A DNA stretch of 6,231 nt from Leptolyngbyaceae cyanobacterium CSSed165cm_216. GTDB taxonomy: Bacteria; Cyanobacteriota; Cyanobacteriia; Phormidesmidales; Phormidesmidaceae. Below the pieces are notes generated by a model. That model ran no database searches, had not been told where the DNA came from, and was given only the letters and a program-made list of their open reading frames with translations. The stretch is from NCBI GenBank assembly GCA_007135385.1, contig SLIY01000455.1:1-6231 (forward strand), in the 5' to 3' direction. This document shows positions 5,639-6,231 of this stretch, piece by piece. Position numbers and translations under genes: made by a program. Within the stretch, counting starts at the first letter, position 1. Each line of letters opens with the position of its first letter.

Positions 5639-5641
5639 AGG
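5634..5641 (+). promoter_or_regulatory. Strong Shine-Dalgarno-like AAAGGAGG
   Basis: AAAGGAGG lies 14 bases before ATG 5656, which opens ATG-TCT-TGA in the frame of the YbjQ-like gene. It is 26 bases from TTG 5668 and 77 bases from ATG 5719, too far to serve either well. Part of it is supplied by the end of repeat copy 2. Confidence 0.35.
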
Positions 5642-5667
5642 CTAGGACCAGAAAAATGTCTTGACTA

Positions 5668-6087
5668 TTGCGCCTAGCCAATGCTTACTTAGAAGAATTG
5701 GGAGCAAAAGATTCCACGATGAGAGCTACACCAACAAAATCTGAACCCAAGACTTCGGCAAACATCAAGGTCAGCTCTGGTGGTATATCCCAGCCTTACC
5801 GGGTAATTGGCATCGTCATCGGTTTTGCTAGTACTACCGACTCCTGCGGATCAGGGGTAAAGGTTGAATCTACTTATCAAGCAGCTCTCGACCGACTGGT
5901 TGAAAGCGCTGTAGGAAAAGGAGCTAACGGACTCTTGTTCGTTAGTTTCCAGAATCGGACAGCTGTGGCTCAGGGGTGTGCTGGACCATCGCAGGCATTT
6001 GAGGTATTTGCTTGGGGAACAGCTGTTCAGCTAGCTCCACCTAAGCAGGCGACTTCGTCACCCTTACCTAACCCAGCATCTTCGTGA
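5668..6087 (+). CDS. Small YbjQ/DUF74-like (UPF0145) protein
   Basis: From about residue 43 (counted from TTG 5668) the protein follows the YbjQ/DUF74 pattern: a first strand YRVIGIVIGFAS, a helix STYQAALDRLVESAVGKGAN ending in the conserved G-A-N, and a last strand FEVFAWGTAVQL. YbjQ proteins form ring-like oligomers and their role is not settled; a metal-binding function is sometimes proposed. The middle segment is unusual, with cysteines at residues 60 and 104. The first ~40 residues are low-complexity and the end is proline/serine-rich. No signal peptide is seen. The start is unsure: TTG 5668 gives 139 residues, ATG 5719 gives 122 and keeps the whole domain. An ATG at 5656 in the same frame is cut off by TGA 5662. 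The stop overlaps the next gene's GTG. Confidence 0.62.
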   Translation: MRLANAYLEELGAKDSTMRATPTKSEPKTSANIKVSSGGISQPYRVIGIVIGFASTTDSCGSGVKVESTYQAALDRLVESAVGKGANGLLFVSFQNRTAVAQGCAGPSQAFEVFAWGTAVQLAPPKQATSSPLPNPASS

Positions 6088-6231
6088 GACAAGCCATAGA
6101 CGGTCTGCTGAAGTATTTGGCTATCGCGGCGATTCGCATCTATCAAATCTTTGGCAGACGGCTAGTAAGGCGCACCTGCCTCTTTCATCCAAGCTGCTCC
6201 AGACGGGCGGTCATCTATTTCTCACGTTATG
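6084..6231 (+). CDS. yidD: YidD-like membrane protein insertion efficiency factor, N-terminal part
   Basis: This frame is cut by the window edge after 49 complete codons. YidD is a small protein at the inner face of the membrane that helps YidC/Sec insertion of membrane proteins. The N-terminal amphipathic helix LLKYLAIAAIRIYQIFG is followed by basic residues and RTCLFHPSCSRRAV, the hallmark YidD C-x-F-x-P-x-C-S signature with both cysteines; the YFSRY that follows matches the family's aromatic/basic helix before the conserved glycine. The start is GTG at 6084-6086, overlapping the TGA of the YbjQ-like gene (GTGA), with no Shine-Dalgarno of its own, so translation is probably coupled. HPSCS and RR instead of the commoner YPTCS-x-YA suggest a divergent member. 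The remaining length, normally about 70-90 residues in total, is outside the window. Confidence 0.8.
   Translation, partial: MRQAIDGLLKYLAIAAIRIYQIFGRRLVRRTCLFHPSCSRRAVIYFSRY

Noticed and set aside
1..6231. CRISPR array, tRNA or rRNA, toxin-antitoxin or defence cluster
   Set aside because: No regularly spaced repeats, no cloverleaf or rRNA-like segments, and no recognised toxin, antitoxin or defence domain on either strand.

Overview
The window looks like cyanobacterial chromosome. The main evidence is the octamer GCGATCGC (the cyanobacterial HIP1 palindrome), which occurs nine times in 6.2 kb, at 1345, 1373, 2511, 3366, 3462, 4342, 4513, 4850 and 5172. The moderately high G+C and the mix of protein families fit too, but I cannot name a genus.

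Layout from left to right: a frameshifted, truncated methyltransferase remnant on the minus strand (about 89-359); an otherwise gene-poor stretch to 742; a small DUF2127-type membrane protein (743-1237, +); a rhodanese-domain remnant (about 1301-1497, -); an AEC-family transporter (1525-2427, +) followed closely by a thermonuclease-like nuclease with a secretion or lipoprotein signal (2457-3026, +); an unidentified start-less reading frame (3040-3240, -); the first copy of a ~150-bp repeat (3297-3450); a YedK/HMCES-type abasic-site protein (3497-4174, -); a DHRS1-like short-chain dehydrogenase (4324-5298, +) divergent from it; a decayed stretch (about 5290-5490); the second repeat copy (5491-5638); a small YbjQ/DUF74-like protein (start uncertain, to 6087, +); and, overlapping its stop by 4 bases, the first 49 codons of a yidD-like gene that runs off the right edge.

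The intact genes are mostly single housekeeping or accessory functions: transport, nuclease, abasic-site repair, oxidoreductase, and membrane-protein insertion. They do not form one evident pathway. Likely transcription units are transporter-nuclease (29-41 bp gap) and YbjQ-like-yidD (4-bp overlap). YedK and the dehydrogenase are divergent and share a 149-bp control region.

The unusual aspect is the space between the genes. Several intergenic stretches carry degraded protein-coding remnants on the minus strand, and two ~92% identical direct repeats bracket the YedK-dehydrogenase pair. I see no convincing undescribed multi-gene system, no CRISPR array, no tRNA or rRNA, and no complete mobile element.
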